This document shows, in pieces, positions 42,236 through 54,260 of a stretch of 64,000 bases of DNA. Each line of letters begins with the position of its first letter. Position 1 is the first letter of the stretch. The stretch comes from Terebella lapidaria (Eukaryota; Annelida; Polychaeta; Terebellida; Terebellidae), in assembly GCA_949152475.1 (NCBI GenBank), contig OX424563.1, positions 26,509,001 through 26,573,000 on the forward strand, written 5' to 3'. Under the pieces are notes generated by a model that had not been told where the DNA came from, searched no databases, and was given only the letters and a program-made list of their open reading frames with translations. The position numbers were made by a program, and so were the translations under genes.

Positions 42236-45200
42236 ATGAAGATAGAATTCACCTGTGATGCGCGAACGGCCAAACAGTTCGGCCGGACTATGTTGGAGCG
42301 GGTACTGAAAGGACCGCTGTGGTTACGGCGACAACTGCGACACTTGAACATATCGCCCATGTGGGCAACGATATTTCTAATATTAATGTTGTATGTATAT
42401 TACAAGGACCATCCGTCGGACAGTCGGACTCGGTCGAGAGACCCTTACAGTCTCTACGACTTAGATCCGGAAGACGCAGACGGGGCGCCTCCTGTCCCTT
42501 TCGTCGGGAAACAACCGTCCAACCAGCAGGCGGCGCCACCTGTCGACGTCATGGCGCCTGGATATCCGGTCAACTTCTCACTTAGGGTCAATAACGATAT
42601 GATTGACAACTTGGAGACGGTGAGTCTTCGAGATGTATCTTAAATCATCGTTTCTTTTGACAACATACGCCATTAACTTGATATTGAATTCCAATTGCTG
42701 TGTGTAGGCCTATATCATATCATGTATTTACGAAGATCTAGTTTGAGAAAAGGAACTGTGGTTGGTAGAGTGTGCACAGTATGCATGATACATGATGGTA
42801 ATAATGAGTCTGATAATATGCATATGTAAAGGTAATCAATACGCATACTACGCAATTAATAATTTCCGTTCTCGTTATCAAGATATGGTCCCACGTATAA
42901 TCAATTTTTAACACCTTCAAATACATATATAGCAGAATCAACTAGTGAATGAACGAGAGCGCTCGCCAAAAAACAATGTTCATTTGCCATTTTGGCACCA
43001 GGTGTGATGAAAGGTACATCGACAAGTTTGTAATATAGAGATATCGAAATATTCCAAGCATACTCCCCTCCTCTGTCACACGCTGCACATCGGCAAGCAG
43101 TATCGATCTCTGTATGTATAAAGTGGAGCCACGATCGACCCGCTATGGGAATCTAATCAATAGCTATTTAACCGATGAGCGTGGTTTTGCATCACGCTCT
43201 CAAACGCTTTGCCAAATATACTCGTATGTATCACAGGTTTTTTTTCTCCCTTGCAGTTCTGTCAATATATGCGAAGTGCTATGCATATGATTTTAGCGGT
43301 TCTGGCTACGTGGGAAAATGGTGTTAGGTTTGATATAATCTCTTATGCACAGAAAGCCTTGTAACAAGACATTACTCCTCGCCTACACACACACGCACAC
43401 ACACGTCCACAAGTACTCGCTCAAAGACACAATCATTAACTCCACAAATAATCAACTCTTTGAGGTCAACTAAAAATGGTACTCGTACATGCAGATCCCC
43501 CACTGTTCTACACAAGAACACAACGACCTTCAAAGTGAGTTACATTTACGTCAAGGTCAAAACTTATCCAGTTTAGCTAATTGGATTATCGATAGTTCTA
43601 TCCATTGAAAGGTTCTAATGATACTGCAGTTTGTTCATAATGCGAATTAAATCACAGAAGTGTAAAGCCCCCTTTGATAGGATAAAGGAACATGTTTTAT
43701 TGACGTCATGAGATCTGGTCGATATGACATTGTTGTTGTGGATGTGTTCATTCAGGAGTAATCATCTCAACAGTGACCGTTCAATAATTAATCAGCAATA
43801 AGTTAGGGATGAATTATTTCATTTGTGGGTGCATGATCATGAGAGCGAGGGACTTTCATCATCGAACGGTGATACACCAGATTATTTTCAGCTATCATCC
43901 AGCAATTCAAATTGCTCAGATCTATTTCTTTTTAATCATCCTAAATCAGTCTATTCATTCTCACAAACCATGCGTGCCATAATGATTTTCAACCATGTCG
44001 AACTGTAACGATAGCTTCGGACACAATCCGTTATTTCAACAAACATGCTCCAAGGGTAAAAACATACCCACTATTCTTGAGTTTCTGTTTGGTACCTTAG
44101 ACTGCGATGAAAAAAACCCCCAGTATATGCAGTATTTAATCTTCACAGCATCAATCCATGTTAACCAGCTCAAAATTACATGTATAATAACAATCTTTTC
44201 CGCCAAGTGTCTAACATCAGTTGATCATATTCGAGTGAATATTTGCTCCAGAGTCTGCCGCCATTGCTCAAGGGTTACAAGAATCCATGTTGGATTGAAG
44301 CCTTGCCCAGTGAGTTCTCCTACCGGGAGTCGTACTACAGCAAATGTGCCATGAGACGGACAGGGAAGAAACCCGGAATGTCCAAAACTGAGAAAAAGTT
44401 CGATGCCTTCTCCAGCTACTTAGGGAACAGGTGCGTGCCAGTCAAACATTGTAGCGATAACCTTCGTAGTAATGTGCGGTTTTGAAGAGAAAAGTCCCTT
44501 AATTCATTTTATGTGATACATATTCTAACCACACTCATAACTAGAAGGCAACCGCCTGCAACTACACTGAGAAATATCTCCTCACCAAACACAATGGCAT
44601 CGCGTTGAAAGATCGTTGCGCGAAACCACCATTTAAAATGAAATCAAGTATATATGCGATGTATCTCTGACAGGACGAAGCGAGGAGAGAGTTGGCGTAT
44701 CCGGTGTTTCCCCTCCTTCTTTGTACTGGGGGTTGGTAAGTGTGGAACTACCGACCTCTTCGACATCATGAGGACCTACCTAGTCGACGTGGTGCCAGGC
44801 TTCCTGAAAGAGCTCCACTTCTGGAACTGGAAACGCGATTATGACCGTAACCTGTGTCACGGTAAATGTCAACAAGACCATTTCGCGCATTGTCCATTGT
44901 CTTTGAGCAATTGTAGTCACGAGACATCCATCGCGAAGCCAGCGCTGCGGATCGAAGCACATTAGTGCATGGTTAAATTAGCAAAGTTGTTGAGTGCAAT
45001 GGGTGTGTGTTTCGACTCTCAAGGTTGTAGATAACGTTTTCATTTGTACTGTCAAAGGCCAGCGCAATTAACGATACGATGAATATGTTTATATAATTAA
45101 AACGCGCTATTATTTTATTTTTCTACCTGTATTGAATACTTCCTGTAAATTGTAGTCTAAATTGAAAAGAATGTCATTTCTTTTAAATTGTGTGTTCCAT

Positions 45201-48200
45201 ATTTAGTATTGATGATATGAACAGTTATTGTTCGAACCCTGAAAGGAGTATGTTTCCATTTGCCCAGATGTCCATGGAAATACGTTATATGTTTTAGTGC
45301 AACATGCTATCGACATATACAATTTAAGATATCCAGAGTTGATCAGCTAGTCACTAGGAAAGCCCGTTAGTGCCTGGGGTGAACCAAATGTATTTATCTG
45401 GAAAGCGCAAGTATCTGGCGGCCGTCATTCATTATCTGGCGGCCGCCACTCAATTATATGGCGGCCACTTATTATCAGATTAGTTTTACTTGACTTTGTG
45501 GCGGCCGCCAGATACTTAAGTGGCAACCGCCATATATTAAGTGGCGGTCGCCAGATAATGAATGACGGCCGCCAGATACTTGCGCTTGCCAGATAAATAT
45601 ATTTTCAAATGTGGCACTAACGGGCTTCCGTAGGTTTTAGAGTGGATCCCATTTCTAACAATTCAATTGGAAAACGAAGTAATGGATGTGCTGTTTTTAC
45701 TACCACCTAAACAGGCTGATACATAATCTAGATAATACATACACGACACCTGTATAGTTTTATTGCACTTTGATTAGATAAAAAATCTCCAGATTCTAAA
45801 CAATTAGCAGGATTGATTGTATACATGTATGTATTTATGGCCTTCATAAAGATCCCAACACATGTTGATCAGACTAGCATTAATAACCAAATTAATCCCT
45901 TGTATACTTTGTTCCATCTCGTTACCTCGTATTCCAAGTAAATAAATAAAATTTTAAAATTTCAGGTGCGGAACCCAAGCGGCCGACTTTCGCCCACTAC
46001 TTGGATACGTATGACGCGGCGGCCGAAGTGATCAGACGCGCAGTCATATACAGAAACAATTCAGAGTTCCATCCCCTAATCATAGGTATGTATATCCCCC
46101 GCTTCCGACCAGCACCTACGTCTCGGAGAAATATATTTTTCATCGTCATCTTTATATGTATTTGTTCGGTATATTTGCATTCTGAAGAAGACACGTGCCA
46201 ATATAATCACAGCTTACCAAATACAATGCAACTATCTTTACTGTGTGGTGAATTACAGAATGCGACAACACCCCCCCCCCCCTCATTTTTAGCGTATTTT
46301 TTGTGTAGTTGCTCGTTATACATGTATTTACCTATCAATTGTATTGATATGGTAATTCCGAGTGATCGGTCTTGAAGTTCATAATACACATATGTGGATG
46401 TATATATTCTTTGTTTATTCGTGACCATTATTGGTTATGTTTATCTGGCAATGTTTTCGTTTCGCAAGGAATTTTACTCTTTGACAACCCATTTACGTTG
46501 TTTCTACCCAGAAGCTTTGGCTGTTTGATGTCAGGTTTTATAGCATTTGATTGCTGGAAGGTGAACCACCAGAAAGAGTTATCAACAGTGTACGTTTTCG
46601 TTCCATGTTCAAGAAGATTCAGGCATCAAAAGAACTTCGACGTCCGAGTTAAGAACCACTATGAAGGTTATATGTCCTTCCACAGTGAAGAAGAAATAAA
46701 GTCAAATGGGTTATTACCCGCTCCCAAGGGGAATTATCGACCACATCCTGTGCACAACAATTCACTCAACCCCATCAAAAACTATTTCAGCAGAAAGGCA
46801 ATCACTAGTACTTACAGGTAGTTCACTCCAAAAGCTTTCAATACTTCATGGTCTTTCAAGTGCCAATTTGCCCAGGGGAAACACGGGTATATCGTCTATA
46901 CAAGGCTATCCATAATACATACACGCACGTGCTATAAATCTCATTCCATGGAAAGCCAATTTTCATGAAGTGTTTTGCTTGAACACTTAACTGGGGAACG
47001 TGACCCTTCACTTTATTCATGCTTCGATGGGATGTGGATCTATTTGATCATGCATTACTTTCAACAGAGATTACATTGACCGAGCAAACAGTTTGATTAG
47101 GGGAACCTAAATTCAACTTGTATTCATAATTTACCTGATAATTTTGAGAGAATTGTCGTCGTCATCTAATACAGCGAACCCGTTACCGTTCGCACTTATG
47201 GCTGTGAAAACAAGTATAACATTGGGATTTAGGTGTATCTTGCAATATGTAGACCTACATGTAATATACAGATATTTCTCTCTACCGTTTTGTACAAGTG
47301 CCGGGTATCTGGATATACACGCTCCAGATTCCTGATTTAAAACTATCATTGAGATTCCTTCTTTCATGGTGTTCACTTCAAGTAGGGTAGGCCTACATGC
47401 AAAATTTTATGACATTCCATTACTAACATATTCTAGAAAAAATAACACTACACTCAGTCCATTTTATACACAGGTGACTTTTCGCCCTCGGCGTTCACAT
47501 TTGCTCCCCAGTGGGACAAGCGGGCGGGTAACAAGGACCTAAGCCAGCCCAGGTTCACCACAGCCGACTACATACGTCTCTTCCGACCGGACGCCAAGTT
47601 CATCGTCATGCTGAGAGATCCAGTGGAAAGGTGGGGCTGGAAGTGTTATTTATAGTGTATAATTTTTCAACACATTGGATATATAATAACTTAATTTCAA
47701 TACTTGAAATTAAGTTTGTATAATTATGACTGTAGGAAGCTTATAGCTACAGCTTTCTATGTATTTACTTGAGCAAATAATTATAATCAATAAAAGAAAC
47801 GGGATACTCTTTCGTATCGATGGATTCCGCACCAAGTTTTTGCCTGCTCGAACCAATAGTTGTTGTCATTATGACTGTGATATGGGCTTGGTCGTCATAA
47901 CGTCAACAGCTAATCAAAATTTATTACGAGTTAGTGCTTGTTGCTTAGGGTGTATTCCTGGTGGTTGCATACATTCAAAATAAAACATGTAGCACTTCAC
48001 GAACTAACGTTTGATGGTATTATTACAGAGTTTACTCCAACTACCAGATGAAAAACAGAAACTCAAAGAACGAGTTGAACTATACCCCAGACACCTTCCA
48101 TAAGGAAGTAGTGATGAACCTGAACATACTCAGGAAATGCCTGAGGGATTTCACACCAAGGATATGCGTCTACAAGTACAAGGTAATGCTACACTACCTA

Positions 48201-49065
48201 TTGCAAATAAAAACCCTTTATATTGAAACATTCTATCAGCAAATGATTAAGAAGAATTGCAACAAATGTATTCACCCTTATTGTGATGGTACGCCTACTC
48301 ACTGGTATTTTCTCAAAAATATATTCACTTGTAAATACAATTAAACTTACAGGATACGATTACAGGAACAATATTTTTTAAAGCACATTTTAGAAGCACA
48401 TGCATAGTTTAGACCCATAATATACGAATTTCGATACTGTGAGGCTAGAACTGATCAGTATAAAAAAGTTCCATGACCGTCTTTTTCCGAACAGAAATTC
48501 GACCTCATGACACATATGACGAACAGTATGTACGAAGTATTCGCCCAGGACTGGTTCTCAATTTTCCCGCGCAATAACTTCCTGTTCATGCGCCTAGAGG
48601 ACTACGGGATTGACAGGGCAGGCCACACGAAGAAAGTTGTTCAGTTCCTTGACTTAAGTGAGTAGTTGTCCGTTATTGACCGGTTGTAATCAAATGTTTT
48701 AGCCATAGTGATGGCGGATAATAGCGAGACGAAGTATGATTGGCACCATGCTGCATTACCCATGCAAAACAAAAAGAAAACCCCGTACGTCACAATCGGG
48801 AAACTTTTCACAAAATATACACGTGTATAAGTATCCCCAATGCATATCACATGAATTGTTCTATATTTTCCATACAATCTAACCCAATTCAGCACCGATC
48901 ACGGCAGCTACAGAGGCTGAAATTGACCGCAAGGCCGTGTCCGGGAAGGCACATAAGGCAGCCATGAAGAAGGAGACCAGGAAACTTTTGCAGGACTTCT
49001 ACAGACCTTGGAATATCAGGCTAGCCGAGTTACTGGAAGACGAGAAGTATATGTGGGGCTACTAG
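42236..49065 (+). CDS. carbohydrate sulfotransferase, CHST15-like (505 aa, eight exons)
   Basis: Exons: 42236-42619, 44252-44430, 44674-44861, 45966-46085, 47474-47630, 48029-48182, 48495-48657, 48893-49065. All have GT-AG splice sites, the phases are consistent, and the sum is 1518 nt. Residues 41-56 (PMWATIFLILMLYVYY) form one membrane span after a short basic tail, giving a type II Golgi topology. The 5'-phosphosulfate loop is VGKCGTTDLF (Lys210). The 3'-phosphate site is LRDPVERVYSNY, with Arg338 and Ser346. The family moves sulfate from PAPS to sugars of glycosaminoglycans. The overall pattern resembles CHST15 (GalNAc 4-sulfate 6-O-sulfotransferase), but the acceptor cannot be read from the sequence. 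The length is near the family norm. There is no nearby partner gene. Confidence 0.88.
42620..44251 (+). other. sulfotransferase intron 1
   Basis: Largest intron in the first half of the gene. It contains a CA-rich microsatellite (about 43385-43405) and a few GGTCA words. Nothing coding is supported. Confidence 0.5.
45360..45627. mobile_element. 268-bp foldback element in sulfotransferase intron 3
   Basis: Terminal inverted repeat AAGCCCGTTAGTGCC (45360-45374 and 45613-45627). Inside, further inverted blocks continue almost to the centre: TATTTATCTGG, GCGCAAGTATCTGGCGGCCG, TCATTCATTATCTGGCG. The GGCGGCCGCCA word repeats with TATCTGG spacers. The whole could fold into one long hairpin. It lies within intron 3 (44862-45965). 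Confidence 0.75.
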
Positions 49066-50490
49066 ATAATATTATTAATAGTGTAATGTTTACATTGAAT
49101 TGTATTATATTTCGTGATCTTAATAGCGTAACTAGTCTACACAACTGTTTGTTTGTATGTGTCGTGTTTTTGTTTTCTTAGCATTGATTTCTTGGTTTAT
49201 TACATTGTATGAATGATGGAAGGTATGACGTCATCAGTTGTGAAAAAGCGATGTTCATTATGTCTATATAAATTATATGTAGCGAATACTATTCTATGGT
49301 CGAACTTATGGTCGTAAGTGCTGTCCCAAAGTCTGCTTGTGTATACGGTACATGATTTGTTTAGGTTGAGCTAGTTTTATTATAGACACCGGTAGTACAC
49401 AAAACGAACTTTCAATCCAGCATAAAGAGTAATTGTAGGTTTATGTTTCATCTTGACATGTGTGCTTCAAGTTCATTATAATATACATATGTTCGTGTGT
49501 GTTACACCATTACTAATTTGATTGAAACTATACAGTGTACATTGTATGTGAATATAATTTATCTTGAAAGTCATTCATGTAAACTATTCAGCCATATAAA
49601 TAATCACCAACACTATTAGAGACTCTTCGTTGATACTATGCTACATCAGTTAACCACATACACCAGGGAAAGTTGTCGCGCTATCAATCTGTTTGAACCA
49701 TTTTCGTTCATGAGATGTGCCTTGATAATAGAAACAATACGGTGAAATTTTACAACTCAATATTGAACGACAAGGTCAAGGTCACAGAAGAGGTCAAAAT
49801 CGAAAGTTGCAGTAACTCCGTTCATATCAATGATTAATTTTCTCTAATAATTTTGTAATTTCCTGTGGTCAATTCGCCATCATTTGTAATCTGACCAATG
49901 GTCGTACGATCAAAAATCCCCCATTGTCTCCCAAGGTCGAGTATGTAAGTTTCATCAGCTGAAATTACCAAGTAGTAATATTTCGAGTAGTAATAATTCA
50001 GAAACCGCTGAAGATATTCAATAGAATATTTTACGCAGTATGAATCTGAGTGAGCCTGCAAATTTTGTAAGGTCAGTGTCAAGGATTCAGGCCGTGGTCG
50101 AGAATATAGTCAAAATAGAGAAATCGCAGGAACTCTACTTTCATTAATGATAATCCTCCCATTATTTTTGTATTTTTCTATGGCCAATGCCCGACCATTT
50201 TATATATGACCAATTGTCGTATGACCAAGATATCCGATTATCGCTCACGTTGAAAATGCAAAGGTTATCTGCTTTAATTTTAGTGACTAAATCTGAAGGG
50301 CGAGGGTCTGCAATCTCTCTGATTGTCTCGTTGTTGTTGTTGCTGTTGTGTGTATTTTTTTTTTCTGTTCTCTCTTGTCTAGTTACTAGTAATATGTTAT
50401 GGTCACCAGCCCGGTGAGGTTTCCTCCTCTGGTGTCCAGCTTGTGTGTTGTTCATTACTTGAGTGTATTTTCGTTCACACATTTAAAATT
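49066..50490. other. 3' flank of the sulfotransferase gene and intergenic DNA
   Basis: Begins with the sulfotransferase 3' UTR; no canonical AATAAA close to the stop stood out. GGTCAAGGTCA words appear near 49770. No other gene is seen. Confidence 0.45.
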
Positions 50491-50579
50491 AGCCCAAGGT
50501 CTAAGAAAGGTTACCGGACAATATATATTTTAGATATTAGTATTCTGTCCCGTGACCTTGGATAAAAGGTCATTGGTCA

Positions 50580-52970
50580 ATTCAAGAACACGATAATATT
50601 CAGCATATGTCATTTCTAGTTTGTCCACAATTGATTCCTAAGCTGTAAAGTCAATAAGCGAGATATTAGCCATTATGTCCTGTGACCTTGAAAATGAGGT
50701 CAAAGGTCGAAATCATAGTCATAGCAATATTCACCATATATCATTTCCTATATGTTCATAATTGATTCCTGAGCTGTAAAGTCCATAACAAGCTAGCTAT
50801 TAGCCATTTTGTCCTGTGACCTTGAAAATTAGGTTAAAGGTGAAGTCCAAGGTCATGACAATGTTCAGAATATATCATTTTCTATATGTCCACAATTGAT
50901 TGATAAGCTGTAAAGTCAATAAAAAGCGAGATATTAGCCATTTCGTTCTCTGACGTTGAAAATGAGGTCAAAGGTCAAATTCAAGGTCATAGCAATATTC
51001 AGCATATATCATTTCCTATATAGGGAAACTCATGAACCCCCAAAAAGGCCATTACGAGGTGAAATCAGGTGTTCTGGAAAGAGTGAGCATTTCCTGCCCC
51101 ACTAGTAGTACCCGTCATGAATTCCCCAAAATTAACATGAAAATAGATCTAGTTGCATGGCTGACATGGATTTGCTGTATTTATCAACCAGATCATGATG
51201 ACGTCCATAGAATTTCTTAAACGCAGCTATAAGTCTTGGTAAAACATATCCTTGTCGCAGCAGTTTAGAGACTAGCTGGGCACTTCGATAGACAAAGTCC
51301 TCATATTTGCAACTAGCTCTGGAATAGCGTATACGTTGAGAAACAAACACACCATATGCCGGTGATATAGGAATGTTGCTGCTTAGAAAAGGGAAATTGA
51401 CTATGGAAAAATTGATCATATGTTCATAATATATTCATAATTGATTCCTAAGCTGTAAAGTCGATAATAAGCAAGATATTAGCTATTTTGTCCTGCGACC
51501 TTGAAAATGAGGTCAAAGGTCAAGTTCAAGGTAATAACAATGTTCAGAATGTATCATTTTCTATATGTTCACAATTGATTGCTAAGCTGTAAAGTCGATA
51601 AAAAGCGAGGTATTAGCCATTTTGTCCTGTGATCCTGAAAATGAGGTCGAAGGTTAAAATCAATATCATGGCAATAATCTGCATATATCATTTCCTATAT
51701 GTCCACAATTGATTCCTAAGCTGTAAAGTCATTAATAAGCAAGATATTAGCCATTTTGTGCTCTGACCTTGAAACTGAGGTCAGAGGTCAAATTCAAGTT
51801 CACGATAATATGCAGCATATTCAACGTCATCAGAATATTCTGCATATATCATTTCCTATATGTCCACAATTGATTCCTAAGCTGTAAAGTCGAAAACAAG
51901 CGCAATATTAGACATTTTGTGCTCTGACCTTGGAACCGAGGTCAGAGGTCAAATTCAAGGTCACAAGAATATTCAGCATATATCATTTCCTTTATGTCCA
52001 CAATTAATCCCTAAGCTGTAAAATCGATAATAAGTGAGATATTAGCCATGTTGTTCTGTGACCTTGAAAATGACGTCAAAGGTCAAATTCAAGGTCATCA
52101 GAATATTCGGCATATATCATTTCCTATATGTCCATGATTGATTCCTAAGCTGTAAAGTCAAAAATAAGTGAGATATTAGTCATTTTGTCCTGTGACCTTG
52201 AAAATGAGGTTAAAGGTCAAATTCGAGGTCATCAGAATATTCGGCATATATCATTTCCTATATGTTCACAATTGATTCCTAAGTTGTAAAGTCAATAATA
52301 AGCGAGATATTAGCCATTTTGTGCTCTGACCTTGAAACTGAGGTCAGAGGTCAAATTCAAGGTCACGAGAATATTCAGCATATATCATTTCCTATATGTC
52401 CACAATTAATCCCTAAGCTGTAAAATCGATAATAAGTGAGATATTAGCCATTTTGTCCTGTGACATTGAAATTGAGGTCAAAGGTCAAATTCAAGGTTAT
52501 CAGAATATTCGGCATATATCATTTCCTATATGTCCACAATTGATTCCTAAGCTGTAAAGTCGATAATAAGCGAGATATTAGACATTTTGTGCTCTGACCT
52601 TGAAACCGAGGTCAAAGGTCAAATTCAAGGTCACGAGATTATTCAGCGTATATCATTTCCTATATATCCACAATTGATCCCTAAGCTGTAAGATCGATAA
52701 TAAGTGAGATATAAGCCATTTTGTCCTGTGACCTTGAAAATGAGGTCAAAGGTCAAATTCAAGGTCATCAGAATATTCGGCATATATCATTTACTATATG
52801 TCCACAATTGATTCCTAAGCTGTAAAGTCGATAATAAGCGAGATATTAGCCATTTTGTGCTCTGACCTTGAAACCGAGGTCAGAGGTCAACTTCAAGGTC
52901 ACAAGAATATTTGGCATATATCATTTCCTATATGTCCACAATAGATTCCTAGTCTCTAATCTCAATATTA
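50580..52970 (+). repeat. tandem array of ~133-bp units
   Basis: Using the CTGTAAA(G/A)TC word as a phase marker, units fall near 50643, 50774, 50907, 51454, 51587, 51720, 51885, 52016, 52149, 52280, 52417, 52551, 52686 and 52818, plus a decayed last unit near 52950. The 547-base gap after 50907 holds an inserted retroelement fragment. The 165-base step to 51885 contains a partial internal duplication. Confidence 0.8.
51021..51418 (-). pseudogene. retroelement 3' fragment (polyprotein C-terminus and 3' UTR) inside the array
   Basis: On the minus strand 51419 to 51132 encodes about 95 residues including NFPFLSSNIPISPAYGVFVS, RIRYSRASCKYEDFV and KKFYGRHHDLVDKY. I recognise this as the C-terminal stretch of RT-bearing retroelement proteins that recur in marine invertebrate and fish genomes; I cannot name the clade with confidence. 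The ~110 bases after its stop, including CACCTGATTTCACCTC, are the 3' UTR. The 5' part of the element is missing. Confidence 0.6.
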
Positions 52971-53410
52971 AATGAGATATTAGGCTTAATGTGTCCCATT
53001 ATAAAGCATAGGAGAATTTAACATGGGAAAGTCCCATTTGGGCCGTGTTTTGGCCCATAATGGCCCACTTTGAGCGATTTAAGGGCTACGAATTTTATAC
53101 ATGTCACAGGGGTACATATGAGAAGTGTTATGCATCAATAAGAGAAAAAGTTACTGAAAAAATTTTGAGAAAACGACCGTCAAAGTCCGAAATTGGCCAT
53201 TCTTCGACGAAAACGGCCGCCATTTTGAAAAAAATGTGAAAATAAAAAAAAAACTAAAAAATACCTCCCTCTCGGAATATTTTTAGGCATTTTTGTGCAA
53301 AATTAGGAAAGATCCGACAGTAAACTTTAAAAATAAAATTGTTGACGGACGACGGACGCAGCGCACCAAAGGGCACCAAACGCACCAAAGGTCCGGTAAC
53401 CTAAAAATAG

Positions 53411-54170
53411 ATTCTTCTTCTTCTAAAATTGTCAGAATACATAAAGCACCCACTTCCGTAGGGCGAGACTGGGCATATCCTGTCCCACCATATTTGAAAG
53501 ACAAAACATAGAAGACACTGTGGAATATTGTGATGTCTTATCACAGTTTCCCGTCTAGCAGATTACTATCTCCGCCAATGCGGTCACGTCCTAACATATG
53601 TAATCATACTTGAAATATGACCGTGCATTGGCACATCACTCGTACGATTCGTCTCGCAACCTTTCCGAACTACATTTCATAGAACTGTTGTGAAAAGGAA
53701 TATACGGGCAATTTCAAGCATTATTAATCGTAGCAAAATACTTGCACATATCAATATTTTCGGTATCCCGTAATACTAACGATAGGCAGTCGTTTGTATT
53801 TGCGACGTTAGCGTCGCGCTTATTATAGCCCAGGGCTTAACCTTTTCCATGGCACGCATAAATGACATTTTCCTATGATATCTCTAAATAATTATTAAGA
53901 AGCATTGTGAGTGATTTCGATGCACTCGAGTGATACCAGAAAGCTCAGGTCAAACCGATTATATTGAACCCATTGCTCGAATCAACTAAGTAATCATTCC
54001 TAAGCTTCGATTAACGAAAGGATTCTGTATAAGCCTTTAGGGATGTACCCATATTTCAACCAGTGTTGTTCATCTTCCCACTATTTCTAATATTGCGACC
54101 CACCGATGAGAGAAACATTACTGTTGTCATCAAATGCCACAGTAAATATACTAATATGGCTTATGTTATA
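53411..54170. other. intergenic, no gene seen
   Basis: No coding or structured signal found. Confidence 0.45.
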
Positions 54171-54260
54171 TTATATATTATGGGGTTCATGAAGTTTCGA
54201 TTTCGATTTTTTTTCGATTTTGTCTGACACTGGACTTTGAGATTTGATTCTACACAAAAT
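54171..54260 (+). repeat. dispersed repeat tail, copy 1
   Basis: ATGGGGTTCATGAAG, then TCGATTTTGTCTGACACTGG and ACTTTGAGATTTGA. The same words in the same order occur at 56226-56295. It is non-coding. Confidence 0.55.

Larger units (their letters stand above)
50491..53410 (+). mobile_element. 2.9-kb satellite-carrying element with inverted ends
   Basis: The left end (CTAAGAAAGGTTACCGGACA, ending 50520) and right end (GTCCGGTAACCTAAAAATAG, from 53391) are inverted relative to each other. About 15 tandem units of about 133 bp fill 50580-52970. Each unit has the order TATCATTTCCTATATGTCCA, then ATTGATTCCTAAGCTGTAAA, then AGCGAGATATTAGCCATTTT, then TGACCTTGAAAATGAGGTCA, then AAGGTCAAATTCAAGGTCA. 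The right part holds the GGCCGCCATTTTG word and a GACGGACGACGG stretch. The same ends and order occur inverted at 31550-32415. No transposase. Confidence 0.75.

Noticed and set aside
46001..46375. 124-codon ORF extending sulfotransferase exon 4
   Set aside because: It is exon 4 read through its GTATGT donor at 46086 into intron 4; the next exon joins in phase from 47474.
50580..52970. The ~133-bp array as a CRISPR array
   Set aside because: Units are contiguous tandem repeats without unique spacers, in an animal genome, and with transposon-like ends.
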